A stretch of 64,000 nucleotides of DNA from Sclerotinia nivalis (GCA_029531795.1 JAPEIS010000005.1:1548001-1612000); one strand, 5' to 3'. Shown: positions 1 through 12,201, numbered from the stretch's first letter. A program made the numbers and translations. Notes: generated by a model from the letters alone, not told the origin.

Positions 1-829
1 AAAGTCGAAGGTGAACTTGGTATTTCAGTCCCGTTGCTGTGATCGCAAAAGTCATCTCCATATTGCGTCTCGAAACTCCTTACATCTTCTCGTTCCTGTA
101 ATAGTCTCCCAATCTGGGCTTCCAGTTGACAAATGATACCAACAGCTTCTTCGACAGCCTGGTCCCGTTTCTCCAATTCTTTGAGTAATGCTTCATTGAC
201 TTCTTGCATTTCCGCCTGATCCTGGATCTGGTTCCTCACATGTTCTAATTCCGCTTCTAATGCTTCTTGTTTCTGTCGCCGATGGAAAAGCTCCAGTTTT
301 AGATCGAAATTCTGTTTATGTAAAGTCGAGACTGTCTAGATGAAAGTGATATAGTCAGTACTTATATCACCAAAAATAAAACTAACCAGATATAAAAAAA
401 AAACCTCACTTCTTCCATTTGCTTAACACCCATCGACTTCTTCCCCGGTTGACCCACTCCACTTGAGCTTGGTCTTCTCTCCTCCCTCTCCCGCATAACC
501 CCACTACCCCTATGGACTGGCGAGCTTTGAATTTCCCTGGCCATATTAATACTCCCACCAAAGTCCCCACTCAATCTCCTCTCCCTTCCCTTCCTCTCCC
601 TCAACCTCTCTTGCAAGAAAGTCGCACCACCCGATTGCGCACCCATTCTTCCTGACCCTAAAGGCAAATGTGCACTTGAACTATTCGTACTCTGCGACGA
701 GATAGTAGGCGTTGCCATATTGATTCTTGTATTGTTACTTGAAGAACTGGTCGCGGAATCATGGTAGAGTGGCATGCGCGGTGTTGAAGATATGCGACTT
801 CTTCGAGATCCTTGACTGCCATCTTCCAT
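1..829 (-). CDS. Centrosomin N-terminal motif (Cnn_1N) protein, 5' part (partial)
   Basis: Two exons are visible, 410-829 and 1-335, with an intron at 336-409 (GTGAGG donor, CTAG acceptor, phase 0). The gene runs off the left edge of the window. The first 140 residues are Ser/Arg-rich and look disordered. Exon 2 opens with TLHKQNFDLKLELFHRR and continues as a heptad-like coiled coil to about residue 235. The KQNFDLKLELF core matches the Cnn_1N motif of centrosomin, Pcp1/Mto1 and Aspergillus ApsB, which recruits gamma-tubulin complexes to spindle pole bodies or septal microtubule-organising centres. A microtubule-nucleation role is therefore inferred from the family. The start is the first ATG of the open frame, preceded by an A/T-rich leader. 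The remaining coiled coil and any C-terminal targeting domain lie outside the window, so the exact orthologue cannot be named. Confidence 0.8.
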
Positions 830-3359
830 ATTCGGAAGATGGTTCCTTTTTTTCTGTCAGATTCTATGTTTTTGTTTTGTTTTTTGTTTTTTGAATAGTG
901 ATTGTTTTATAGACTTTTTGTCTTTGATTGACTAAGGTAGTGCCGTATTCGTCGTATATTAAAGCAAGGAAGGGCCGTACTAAAGTTGTAAATTTAGAAA
1001 GACGGGATGATCAGATAAATCAAGTATGAAATATCAGCTTCAGACGACCCAAAAAAAATGAGTGTATGATATGATAGTGGATCATTTGTGTACTATGGTT
1101 GTACTGGCTGTATTCTCGTTTGTTACCATTCAAGAGTGATTGATCTTCCTCACATGGATATCTGCTGGGTACAGGAAGATCTATGCATATGCAATGCTGC
1201 TGCAATGCACCTTATTGACTCAAAAATGAAGCTTGAGAATTTTGATCAAAAAATTTAAAGCTCACATAAGTAAGTTAATGTTGTTGTGTATTAAAAGCCA
1301 CCAAAAAATGATTGACAATAGTGAAAGTTTTGGTTGTTTTGTTTTGGTTTGTTTTGTTTTGCAATCTTTTGGTGGAATGTAAGTGTAAGTGATACAACCA
1401 AGCGTTTCCAGGCCGATGACTTTCTACCTACCATATAAGACTTCTCACACGCCCAACTTTTTTTTGAGTCTGTTCAGAGTGAATTGAAAAAAAAATTGAA
1501 AGGAAAGAAGTGAAAGCTAAGTATCATAGTTTGCATGAATATCCAAAGTCAGGTACAGAAATAAGGTTTTGAAATGACTGACATATGACTATGCAACTTA
1601 CTTAGTATTCACTAAAAGGACCTTCTCCTTGTAAGTTGTGATTTCTCTTCTTACCGAGTCGTCCTACATTTCTTCTCGTCTGAACTAAATGTTGGTTAGA
1701 AATGGAGTGTTTATCAGATATCACATTTCACATTTCTTTCTTTTCTATTCTAGCTTTCACCCTGCATATAACATCTGCAACTCATCTAACTCAAACACTC
1801 CTATCTCTATCCCCCTCTCCCCATAACATCAAACACCATGCTATAACCCCTCTCCTCTAGAAAACATACCCGCTATCCCAACCGTTCCAAAATACGCAGC
1901 ACATCACAAAAGATCTGTGCATACCCCGTACATTAAGCACACTTAGCACTGATTACCTAGTAGTATAACTCTAATTGGCGACCACGGATCAACCCGCAAA
2001 CTTGTACCTTCTAACTAGGGATGAGCATTTCATTGGTTGAGTTTTGTATCCAAATGTTGTGTTTCGCGTGGAGACATTATGTGGAACCAATTGGATGGAT
2101 TCTTTGGGATTTGGGAAATTCTAGGTGATTGGGAAAGACAATTTTAGACATCAAAATAGCATTTTCTCAGGCATGAAATCTGCTTGTATGATGTTCAATT
2201 GAATTCAGGGGTTCTAGACAATCTTCTCGAATGTCTGGATTGTTGTAATACAATGAATCTGACATCACGGCTTGCTATCAGGAAATTGTCTCCTGACCAT
2301 CATCAGATTCCTCCTCATCTCTAGTAAATCCCATCCCTTGAGCTTTCTTTTTGAAATACACACCCAACAGGCACCAATTGCCCTCCGCGGAAAGTGTTCC
2401 TATTGAAAAATATCCCTCCTATCCCCAAAATTCAATCCTCCCCAAGCCCATCTTCAAACCCCTCTTCTCTTAATTTGCTTAATCTCACCACCAACAGAAC
2501 AGCCTCCTCTTAATCTCACTACCCTAAACCCCCAAGCTCCCAACCTAAATATCCAGAAACCACCGATGACGTGAACCAAGAATCCAAAACCAAGAATCAA
2601 GAACCGTCCTAGATAGACCATGAATATTCCAAAGCCACAGGAACATTCCCCAAATCAACTATTCGACACTTCCCAGTCCCCTCTTCCCAGTCCCCTCTTC
2701 CCACTCCCCTCTTCCCACTCCCCTCTCTTTAAATCAATATCCGCAAGAACATCTGAATAGCTCAACCCCATATTTACGACCTTCCCATATCCTCATATCA
2801 CGATATCCTCCCATTATCTCCCAACACTTTCCAAGTTCAGAATTACATTCAAAATTCAAGTTCAAATTCAAGTTCAAATTAGATTTAGAATTTATTAGCA
2901 AACTGATATATATACTAATCCGACTAACGAACGGACTGACGACGGGCTAGCGACGGGTGTAATAATAAACAAATATTCTCTTTCGAAGTCCATAGTAATT
3001 TTCGAAAGGAAAATGGTGAGTGGAGTATGTAATTGCTTGATACCCTTCGAGGATAGACAATAATATGATGGTGATATTCGAAGAGGAAGAAAATAGGCGG
3101 TATGAGCAATATTGTAGTCCCGCCGTCTGTCTAAAAAAAGTGTTGTGAGTTATATGAATATGTGAATCTATAAAGATACAAATCTGGCCATATAAAATCC
3201 CCGTGTAATAAATGCTATGCACATCATTACTCCAGAGTCATCCCTCATTCCTTCCCTTCCTTCCATTTACACATTTACACATATACATAACCAGAATTGC
3301 CCAACTCAGAAGCAATCATCGACAAATAAATCCTGATGACAAAAGGGAAACAACGCTCC
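830..3359. other. Intergenic, no gene seen
   Basis: About 2.5 kb between the start of the Cnn_1N gene and the stop of the DnaJC28 gene. Open frames here are under 100 codons and made of low-complexity sequence. The stretch holds T-rich tracts (near 870-890 and 1330-1360) and the 14-nt tandem repeat at 2669-2724. No tRNA or conserved coding motif was recognised. The left part is presumably the promoter and leader of the Cnn_1N gene. Confidence 0.6.
2669..2724. repeat. 14-nt tandem repeat, 4 copies
   Basis: Four consecutive 14-nt units of the form CTTCCCAGTCCCCT. The last two units carry C instead of G at the seventh-eighth position (CTTCCCACTCCCCT). All bases outside that site are identical, so the array is young or homogenised. 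It lies in an intergenic pyrimidine-rich stretch. Confidence 0.9.
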
Positions 3360-5119
3360 TCACACCCCCTTCTCTCCAAACAAATCATTCCAAAATTCCC
3401 TAAACCCATACAGCGGCCTCTTGGAATCATAAACCGTAACATTATTCGATCCGAACCTCTCCATAACCCCACCGGGATGATGGCCAATCTTCTCGACGAG
3501 TTTGCGGGCGGGTCTCGTCGCTCTTTCCTTGATAGCTTCGGCGAGCTGGGGCGCAACGTCCGCGTAACAGGATTTGAGTTCACGTTCTAGTGAAAAGTAA
3601 GGCTTTTTCGCAAGATCTGGAGCCATGAGATTGTAAGATCTCGTTTTGCTGTTTAGGTCGGCGATGGCCAGTTTGAGATATGATTGTTCGGCTTCTTCCC
3701 AGGATGGTACTCGGAATGGGGGTGGAAGTGCGGTGGACGGTAGGTCTGTTGTTGACGGTTTCTCGGACTCGAGAGAAGGGAGTTTAGCAACGTCTATCTC
3801 AGCCCCTTCTGCTTTTGCCAAGACTTGAACGATTGGTTCTCCATTGGACGAGGAAGTGGGCACTTCTTGAACGATTTTCACCATCACTGGATCGCTTGTC
3901 ACATTCGTAGGAACAGAGATCTGCTCTACGGCTCGCTTCTTGGGATTGTGAAAAGCTTCAGATTGTGCGTATATTTCTGCGGTTCTCATTTGCTCCTGCA
4001 ATGTACCACCTCGACTTGCAATTGTTCTTGCAGCATGTCGTTTCCAGTCATTCCGCAATCGATTCCTGAATACATTTGCAGTTTTGACAAGTTCTTGTTG
4101 TTTCTCTATCCATGGTGGCACGATATCTTGTCGTTGTATCATCTTATTCATAATATATTCGGTGGTGTCGAGAAATGGATTGTCGGCTCTCGCATCTCGT
4201 TCTATCGCCTTTCCTCTGGGAATATTCTGCAAAGAGGTGATCAGTACAATGTCATCCTAGCAGAGATGGCAAAACTTAAACTCACCTTGAATTGACCACG
4301 AGCAATAGCATCTTCAATTCTCTCATTAGCCAAAGCAGCCAAACCTCTAATCGAATTCGGCATGGCTCTCGCGCCGGGGGTGAATCTTTCCTTGAGCTCC
4401 TTTCTCATCTCCTCTCTCTCCTGCTCACTTATTTGGCTATCTTTAGAAATAGCATAAATCGAGGTTTTATCCCTCGCATTTGCTAACCTTTGACCAGGTC
4501 TCTGCTTGGCTTGCCCTTTCAATCTCAAATCTACGACTGGAGAAGGAATCTTTCCCGGTCCTCGTAAAGTAGGATTGAGAGGCCTCCTAACATCATCCAG
4601 CATTCGAAGAACCGTATCTTCAGCTGCTTCTTGCCCGGTCCACGCCTGTGCCGTGGCGACATCCCGAGAACCACGACCAATATTGGATGCAAGACTTGCT
4701 TCCGTGAACGCAGAGGCGTTTTCAGCCCGGAACTTTGAAGCTTCTACTCTTTCAAGCAGTCTCGCCTTTAATTCCTCTGAAAAGCCTGCCTCTTCCACGG
4801 CTTTCCGTCCGGCTCGACCACCTTCTAAAAGAGCATCTTCAGTAGCTTCGGCAAGACGCCTTGACATGGCCCCTTGCTCTTTTTCGACAGCTTCATTTTT
4901 CGAATCATTCCCGGAATTGTGTTTCAAGATCTGAGCTTCGATTGAAGCATGATCCTCCGAGTCTATCGCTACGTTGCTAGCATCTTCCTTTCGAAGTGGC
5001 GACCCTTGTGAGAATGGCCGGTAGACATCCTTATACAACTTTGGCACAGCATTTTGCTGTCTCGTAGCTCGTAGACAGCGGGCACACTTGAATGTAGATT
5101 GTGATACTAACCCGTGCAT
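3360..5119 (-). CDS. DnaJ homolog subfamily C member 28-like (DUF1992) protein
   Basis: Exons 4286-5119 and 3360-4226 are joined across an intron at 4227-4285 (GTGAGT donor, GCAG acceptor, phase 0), giving 566 residues. The conserved DUF1992 block is split by the intron. Exon 1 ends in NERIEDAIARGQFK; exon 2 continues NIPRGKAIERD, then DNPFLDTTEYIMNKMIQRQ and PPWIEKQQEL. This is the hallmark of DnaJC28-type proteins. No J-domain HPD motif is visible, so only the DUF1992 part is shared with DnaJC28. The N-terminus from the ATG at 5119 is basic with few acids (MHGLVSQSTFKCARCLRATR), which fits a mitochondrial presequence. The open frame continues upstream to 5335 without a better start. Known DnaJC28 proteins are tied to Golgi or mitochondrial functions; the precise role is unknown. 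Confidence 0.88.
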
Positions 5120-5920
5120 ATAGAGAAGGATAAGAAGGAATTGCTTGGATGAGAATTCATGGTGGCATGAGATATTATTGATAATGTCAGTACTTGATTT
5201 TTCGCTTGTCGGTGATAAGATAAGAAATCCGAGCCCAAACGTAAAACCGAAGCTCCCGGTGAGTTGGTAGTTAAGAAAGAATAAACCCCGGTGGGCTTTT
5301 CTCCCTGGGAATTTGTCCCAACACCAATCAATCAATACCTATCAGCATTTCTCTCTACCATTCTTCAAAATCCAAACCATCAAAATGTCCCAAACACTAA
5401 CAAAAAAAAACACACGCACCAAAAAAGCTACACTCCACCCACCCATCATATCAAACTATGCAACTTCCTCAAGAATTATCCACTTCTCGATGCGTCATCA
5501 TCATCCTCATCTCTTGAATGAGTTGAAATATTATCTTCCGAAACCCAAATAAAATCTTAATTCTTCACCTCATTTCACCTGTCACTGGTACCTACTGCTA
5601 CACAATTCATAAACGTAATCAATCATCCATTCATCCATACTACATACATAACTATCTATACACAATAAATCTCCAATCACTATCCTCCAATCACTATCCC
5701 CCATCCATCAATCTCCATATCCCCAGCCGCTTCATCATTCATCTCATCAACCCTGAGATCTCACCATAAAGAGTTATAGTAAAAGAAGAATTCGCTGCAT
5801 AAATGCCACCTCCCTGAACCCTTAATATCGTACAAACATTTCATCCGCCGCTGCATTCATCAAAGATCCGCCTGCCTATGCCTCCATCCATCGTTTCAAT
5901 TCAAGTCAAAAGAAATAAGT
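5120..5920. other. Intergenic, promoter side of the DnaJC28-like gene
   Basis: About 800 bases, C/A-rich on the plus strand, with repeats of short ATCC/CATA words near 5620-5740. Plus-strand frames here are low-complexity His/Pro/Ser reads and were not accepted as genes. Confidence 0.5.
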
Positions 5921-6514
5921 CTACTCCTTCTTTCCTTCACCCTGCATCTCTGCATGCTGGATATGCACCAATTCTTCATCGCCCTCTCCATCATCCGTTC
6001 CCTCACTCTGCAAGCTCGTATTGTCCTTCAAATCTTCACTTGGACTTCCGCTTCCACCTACTTCCTCCACCATCCCCACATGGACAACCTCATCAATCAG
6101 GGCCCCAACTCCTCCTACCCCACCATCATCCTCATCCTCATCCTCCAAACTTGTTCTCCTCTTCGCCTCCCTCGTCACACTAACCCCCATTCCATCCTCA
6201 TCCTCAAAATTATCCTCAAATCCACTCCTTCTAAATCCGCTCTCATCCTCATCACTGCTCCCCTCTTCATCCTCATCGTCATCTTCGCCCTCTACCTTAA
6301 AAGGATTGATACCTCTTGACTCTCTCTCCTCACCCTCAACCTTCTCTCCATTTGCCAACTTCTGCTTGCTATGCAAGGCCAACCTCGCCGCCAATTGTCT
6401 TCTAGCACGGCTTGGCGGTATGTTAAGAGGAGGTGGAGGCGGCGGTGGTGCTGAAGGAGGTGAAAGATCTGAGGTAGATGTTGTAGTTGAAGGCGTACTT
6501 ATGTAGCGGGAGAA
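5921..6514 (-). CDS. Acidic low-complexity protein, 3' exon of an unresolved gene
   Basis: An open frame of 197 codons ends at a TAG at 5921-5923. It begins immediately after a candidate acceptor (GCAATTAG) at 6515. No in-frame ATG exists, so at least one upstream exon must lie between here and the SAPS stop at 7010. The encoded part starts FSRYISTPSTTTS, has a run of six prolines, a basic patch (PSRARRQLAARLALHSKQK), the segment GINPFKVEGE and then dense Asp/Glu stretches. No domain was recognised. The sense strand is strongly G/A-rich, so part of the acidity could be compositional. The alternative is a non-coding purine-rich tract. The 5' exon could be tiny, since ATG codons sit next to GTATGA-like donors near 6870. 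Confidence 0.4.
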   Translation of the reverse strand, partial: FSRYISTPSTTTSTSDLSPPSAPPPPPPPLNIPPSRARRQLAARLALHSKQKLANGEKVEGEERESRGINPFKVEGEDDDEDEEGSSDEDESGFRRSGFEDNFEDEDGMGVSVTREAKRRTSLEDEDEDDGGVGGVGALIDEVVHVGMVEEVGGSGSPSEDLKDNTSLQSEGTDDGEGDEELVHIQHAEMQGEGKKE

Positions 6515-7009
6515 CTAATTGCAATCACATTAGCATATATTTCGGTATTATGTATCATTTGTAAATAAATAGGCTGTTTCAAAAGGGGAAAATGCTCAGC
6601 GGCGGATAAAAGCAAAATGGGTAAATAGCAGATAGATGGCAGGTTAAGATGAGAGTAGATCATTAGCCTACCCACTAGGGAGCAAAGTTAAAAAAAGATT
6701 TATGGACACTAATCATCATTATTAAAACACCAGATCGACATCACAACCATCACCACCACTACTTCAAAAAAGGGGTAAAGGATTTTATCTCAAAAAATTG
6801 AATCTCTTTCTCTTGATTTAAGGAAAGAGAAAACTCCCACAATACTCCTCATTTCATACCAACATTAATGCTTTCTAAATTTCTGAAGCCAGAAACAACA
6901 AGCCCCAAGAATCTAAAAACGCCACTTGTAATGCTGTTTGGGAATAAAGTGCCAGAAAATTGCGTACTGTACAAGAGGAAATGAAGACAACATGTGCGCT
7001 GTTTACTGA
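6515..7009. other. Spacer between acidic ORF and SAPS gene
   Basis: About 500 A/T-rich bases downstream of the SAPS stop codon. It should contain the SAPS 3' UTR and possibly a short first exon plus long intron of the acidic-protein gene. Nothing else was recognised. Confidence 0.4.
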
Positions 7010-10000
7010 TTAAGAACTACCCTGATCGAGATCCTCGTCCTTTTCTTGAGGGAACAGAGGTGATTCGCGATCGAGTTGCTCCAAATATTCATAATCAACA
7101 TCTAGATCGTCGAATTTATCAAGGTTGGGGGCTGATGGAGGAACAGAATGACCCACTTCTGCCGTTGTACCACCACTATTCTTTCCTTCCTCGTCATTAT
7201 CTTCATCCATTTCATCGTCTTCTTCATCACTGGAACTTCCAAAGCCGCTCAATAATGTACCACCAGTGATAAAGCTGTTGCCATTTCCATTGTTGTTAGC
7301 AAGGTCAATGCTATCAAGAGCTGTTGAACCATTAAGGCCTGCGTCGGCAAGGGCGGATGATGCATTTCCGAAATTATTAGCTGCATTTACTGCATTCATG
7401 ACTGCTTGTCGTGGACCGACTGCCATATCTGGTCTGACTCCTCCAAGAATAGCATTGTCACGCTCCCGAGTTTCTGCTAGAGTGACCTCAACATATGGAA
7501 TCCAATCACCGTTCATGACCCTTTCTAAAACTGATTCGGATAAGAGCTCCGGGGGATGTCGTTCTGTAAACTTCACAACCTCTTCAGCGATAAGTGTAAG
7601 ATGACCCATATAACCAAGTCGCATCTTGTTCTTCTGTTGTGCCTCATCACTCTTCTTTTGACCATCGACAATTCTCATTGTGATGTCTCCAGTTTCAAAG
7701 AGATCAATCGCAAGTGATCGATTATATCCACGATCCATAGGACCATTAAATACTTGTTGTACAACGTCATATACGACATTATGTAAGAAATTATTCCAAG
7801 GAAATCGAAAGAAAAAATCCTACATTGGTTAATTCATATGCATAAATGCTGAAGCTCGAAGAAACTTACTAAAATAGTTGGTACAACCTTATGTTGAACG
7901 AATTGCATTTTGAGATAATCTCCAACTACTGGACCACCTGTAGTTTCCATAGTTCGATCTTGGGAATGCTCCTCCGTATTACCCATCAGTACGGAGTTGT
8001 TGCTATCACCAGCATCGCCCATAGTAGTGTCGACGCTGTCAAGATTCATGTTACCATCGCCAGGAACGGCAGCTGATGCACCAGCATTCTCTTCCGTTGA
8101 TCCTGCTTTTTTGGAAAATAAAGGTGCAGGAGTGTCTTCGGGAAGAGGAATAACCTCTGCAGCGTGAGGAATCTCTTCTGTGGGTGCTGAAGACTCAGTG
8201 GGTAATTCCATAGCTACATTCTGGCCTTCATTAGACCCGTCCGAGGAAGCCGGGGTATGTTTGTGAGAACCATCAGAAGAATCTTCGGTATCATCAAGGA
8301 CATTGGCATCAATAGAAGAAGGTGGGGATGTCATAGTCGTATCCTCATCGTTAAATCCTAGAGAGCCAACTTGTTGAGAAAGTTCTTTGGTCGGAGAAAG
8401 AGGGAGGACAGCCAGGTCTGATTCTTGCAAAGTATGCTCATCGGAAAGTGGTTGTAGCCTTGGCGAGCTTAAAGGTTCATCAACAAATTCCTCGTCATCC
8501 TTGTCGAGGAAGGAAATGGGTGGTTGTGTAGAATTAAGAAGAGTTTCTTCGGTTTCATGTTTCTCATCAAAGTCATCCTTGGCATCATCACCAAGTTCTG
8601 TAGCGTGCGTAACTTCTTCAAATCCATCATCATCAGAGGCATTCTGAACCTCCAATTTCCTAGAACCATCTGGAGATCCCAGTCGTGTTTGGGTGGAGGA
8701 TTTCATCGTAAGGTCATCTTCGGACATTAGGGTCGTAGGCGATGGGTGCAATTTACCCTCGGCCTTTAATCGTTCTCTCTCTACGTCTCGCGCTTTGACA
8801 AACTCTTCACTGCCAACCTCGTTCAGTAAAGCCATGTTACTGCAGTGCAAAAGTTCTGCCATAAGCTCGCAAGTCTTGAATCTGTCGAATCCAAGAGGCT
8901 CAATCTTTCCACCAAAAGCAGCACTTAACTCTTTTCTCTGTATTGTTACTGGTCCGTCACCTCCTCCAACGGTATGATTAGGGCTGAGGATGAGGTCCAT
9001 AAAATCGGGAACATGCTTGGCAAACATTCGCAGAAGAGTTCCCAGATATATAGGATCGCGACTGGATGGTACTGCATTTGCCTCAGCTCCAACCTCCGGA
9101 TCATAATCTGAGTTGTTCTTTCGAATGACTTCGATAACAATACCAACTCCGACAGTCAACGGATTTCCACCCTTTAGCATATCAGAAATCAACTTTTCAA
9201 TACATGGCTGAGAGACAAGCTGGCGAGTAAGCTCATTTGGTCCTATGCATGACTGCTCATTTTGCGATGCATTGGCTGAAATAGTGATAATTGCCTTGAG
9301 GAAATCACCCGCCGAAGTTTGTGTTGCCCAGCTGTGTTTGGATGATAGGAATGAGAGAAGGATGGGCATCAAATCTTGCGAGTGTAACCACTATTTCATG
9401 AATTAGCAAATCGAATTTATATCAGAGAAGAATAAGGAGCATACATCGACAATTCCTGCTCCTCCTTCCGCCTTCTCCAAACTGATTATCTTCAAAAGAA
9501 GATCCATAATCATAGGAGAATCCACATGTTGAAGCATACTCTTGACTGTACCATCTATTGACTTCAACAAATCAAGCATCTCCTCAGTCTTTTTATCTAA
9601 AAGAGCCTCATTGACTTTCGTAAAATAAGAGGCTTGTAAAGGATCTAGAGGCGCAGGAAGGTTCAAGAATTCCCAAAACTTGCGCAACAGAGGCTGATTC
9701 TCCATTAATGCCTCGCAGATTGACCAGTTGTCCGAGGACAAGACCTCAGCTGCAACGTAGGCATAGCGAGTTCGTTTCTTTTCCTTTTCTTCACCGTCAT
9801 CTTCAAAAGACTGGCGAGATAGTGAAAATGATCGACCTTTGCCCCTCGAGTTTGGTGAAGTAGATGCTACTTTCGATTCCGCTCCAGGATCTTCTGATGC
9901 GACAGTCTCCGATTTAGGGGCCACAACATATTCCAGAAGCCTTGCTAAGATCTTGTCTTCACGTAAATATTCAATCAGCTTTGAATTGTGTTGTTTTAAT

Positions 10001-10110
10001 TCTTGTATGAGATCGCTCTCATCCAGCAACTCTTCCAAGGTAACATTTTCTTTGTCGAGGATGGTATCGATGGTAGAAACGTTAGCATATCCGCCGAAAC
10101 GCCAGAACAT
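7010..10110 (-). CDS. SIT4/PP6 phosphatase-associated (SAPS domain) protein
   Basis: Three exons (9445-10110, 7870-9390, 7010-7819) give 998 residues. Introns are 9391-9444 (GTATGC...ATAG) and 7820-7869 (GTAAGT...GTAG), both phase 0. The N-terminus MFWRFGGYANVSTIDTIL is the classic SAPS start. The helical-repeat SAPS domain follows, with KFWEFLNLPAPLDPLQASYF near 155-175 and WLHSQDLMPILLSFLSSKHS across the first junction. After a long acidic Ser/Glu-rich insert, exon 3 resumes with conserved FFRFPWNNFLHNVVYDVVQQ and a Leu-rich segment, and ends in an acidic tail. Yeast Sap155/185/190 and fission yeast Ekc1 bind the Sit4/PP6 catalytic subunit and act in G1 progression, TOR signalling and mitotic exit. 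The protein is cytoplasmic or nuclear with no membrane segment. The conserved blocks at both exon junctions confirm the splice calls. Confidence 0.95.
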
Positions 10111-11502
10111 GATGCTTTATGTAAGAGCGCTCGTCTGCCACCAAGAGGATGGTGGTAGATCGAGATATGGGGATTGTTTTTATGTCCGTATCTCGGGATT
10201 GAACATGCGAATCGATCGCTGTAAGAGCCGCAGATATGATGTATTTCTCCCCACAAGGGAAAAGTGATAATGTATGGAAATGGTTCGCGCCTGCAGTTAG
10301 GCTCCCTTTATCTATGGATTCGTATCGTGATTCGTTAAGATTCAAATGATGGTGAACATGACTATAAATAAAGATGTGAGGTCAGTGACAATGTTTTGGA
10401 AGTGGATAATCATGTACAATCGAAAATTGGGGTAGAGGAGAGGACTGTGTGGCTAGTAGTCGGTGAATGGTGCCTTAATTTGGGCGCGCGACTTCTCAGC
10501 CCTGCGCTTCCGCAAGTCATGTAGTTGTAAATAATATAATGGATGGTGAAATATAACTTACAAAATATTTCCTATATTCCAATTCTGGTTTATTGTACAG
10601 TAGGAGGGTGAATCAATGCTGTTGAGAACTGCCAAAGCTTCTCAGCATCAACTAAGCAGGAGACCAAAGGGTTTGTTCAATGTTGTTGTTTTGGAAGAGA
10701 TTTGTGAAGGTATTGTAAAGTAATGATGGAAAAGTTGGCCAGTGTTGATACCCTCAAGTTTTCCCAAGGTCTGGGGATAGAGTCAAGCAACACACGATTT
10801 AAATAAAAAGGGTATCTCAAAGTAAGAAACAAGAAAGGTGGTGGTATAGAAGTACAAATAGGAATTTGTTGATCAAAATTGGAAAATCTTGGTTCGTCCC
10901 TTGAGGAGTTCGATGGGTGGATGGTGGGGTTCAAAGTTGTTTGGGTCTCTTTGTGATCTTGTCTTTTTCTTACTCTTGCTCTTATTTTGGGTATTGGTTC
11001 TTGGATAGATAGGGTGGTTCAGTATCAAGAAACTCCCGCTATCTCACCTGGTGGTCCGTTCCACTTCAATATAAGATAGGAGAACCCAAACCCAACCGTT
11101 CATTCAAACCCCTCATCGAACCTTTCATACTATATGTATATAATTTAGGTGTCTGATAAACATCCATATCTCATGAATATCTTTGTAAATTATTTTGAAT
11201 GTGTATATAGATTCTAAATATCCATTTCCCATCTGGCAAACAATACTCACTCAAAGTAACAAGTGACAGGAAGATGACGGAATATGGAATGTTATCCATG
11301 TACAATACCACGTGATTCATCTATAAAACACTAAATAACTGAGAATGTCCCTGGGTAGGATTCGGAGCCAATGACCAATGATCAGTATCATTTTAATCAT
11401 ACTTCACCATAAATCATAACTGCAAGAACTATCTACACAAATATCATCACATACTGCAAACTCCAAATTTGAGCTTCCTCTCATCATACCAATACCATCA
11501 AG
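10111..11502. promoter_or_regulatory. Divergent promoter region, SAPS gene / VPS60
   Basis: 1.4 kb between two divergently transcribed starts (10110 on minus, 11503 on plus). No credible gene is present. It must hold the promoters and 5' leaders of both genes. No specific operator could be assigned. Confidence 0.5.
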
Positions 11503-12201
11503 ATGAACAGATTATTCGGCGCAAAGTCCTCGGCCCCAAAACCCACCCTCAGTTCTGCCATTTCCAATGTACATTTACCCCTCCTCATTCCCCATACCTC
11601 CCCTCTACTAACCTCACTCCCCCAGGTCGACGAACGCATCTCAACCATCGACGTAAAACTCGCCTCCCTAAACGCCGAACTAACCTCCTACCAAACCAAG
11701 CTCTCCAAAATGCGCGACGGCCCGGGCAAAACCGCCATCAAACAAAAAGCGCTCAAAGTCCTCCAACGCCGCAAAATGTACGAAGGTCAACGCGACCAAC
11801 TGCAGCAACAATCCTACAACATGGAATCCGCAGCCCTGATGCAAGATAATCTCCAAAACGTCATGACTACCGTGTCGACCCTCAAAACTACAAACAAAGC
11901 CCTGAAGAAACAGTATGGCAAGATTGATATCGATCAGATTGAGAGGATGCAGGATGAGATGGCGGATTTGATGGAGGTTGGTAATGAGATTCAGGAGAGT
12001 ATTAGTCGGAGTTATGATTTGCCGGAGGAGGTGGATGAGGCGGAGTTGGATGCGGAGTTGGAGGCGTTGGGGGAGGAGGCCGAGTTAGAGGGGTTGGGCG
12101 GGATGGCGGAGGGGACGCCGAGTTTTATGGTGGATGAGGTGCCGAGTTTTATTGATGAGCCGCCGCAGAAGGTGGGTGAGGTTAAGGAGGCTGCTACATG
12201 A
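11503..12201 (+). CDS. VPS60: ESCRT-III accessory protein Vps60/Mos10 (CHMP5 type)
   Basis: Exon 1 is 11503-11568 and exon 2 is 11626-12201. The intron at 11569-11625 (GTACAT donor, CTACTAAC branch point, CCCAG acceptor) is 57 nt long and phase 0. The spliced product is 213 residues, normal for the family. It begins MNRLFGAKSSAPKPTLSSAI, the diagnostic CHMP5/Vps60 start, and continues with the Snf7-type basic coiled coil (KALKVLQRRKMYEGQRDQL) and NKALKKQYGKIDIDQIERMQ. The C-terminal half is acidic (DEAELDAELEALGEE), as in autoinhibited ESCRT-III subunits. Vps60 acts at endosomes and helps recruit Vta1-Vps4. The intron is open in frame, so an unspliced reading gives a 232-residue protein; the branch point and homology argue for removal. 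Sense-strand composition switches from C/A-rich to G-rich near 11890. Confidence 0.95.
   Translation: MNRLFGAKSSAPKPTLSSAISNVHLPLLIPHTSPLLTSLPQVDERISTIDVKLASLNAELTSYQTKLSKMRDGPGKTAIKQKALKVLQRRKMYEGQRDQLQQQSYNMESAALMQDNLQNVMTTVSTLKTTNKALKKQYGKIDIDQIERMQDEMADLMEVGNEIQESISRSYDLPEEVDEAELDAELEALGEEAELEGLGGMAEGTPSFMVDEVPSFIDEPPQKVGEVKEAAT

Noticed and set aside
4506..4934. Plus-strand 142-codon frame
   Set aside because: It is the antisense shadow of exon 1 of the DnaJC28-like gene, whose own frame has the conserved motif.
5878..6506. Three plus-strand Ser/Pro/His-rich frames
   Set aside because: Antisense shadows of the acidic minus-strand frame. GAR/GAY codons read backwards give Ser, Leu and Pro runs.
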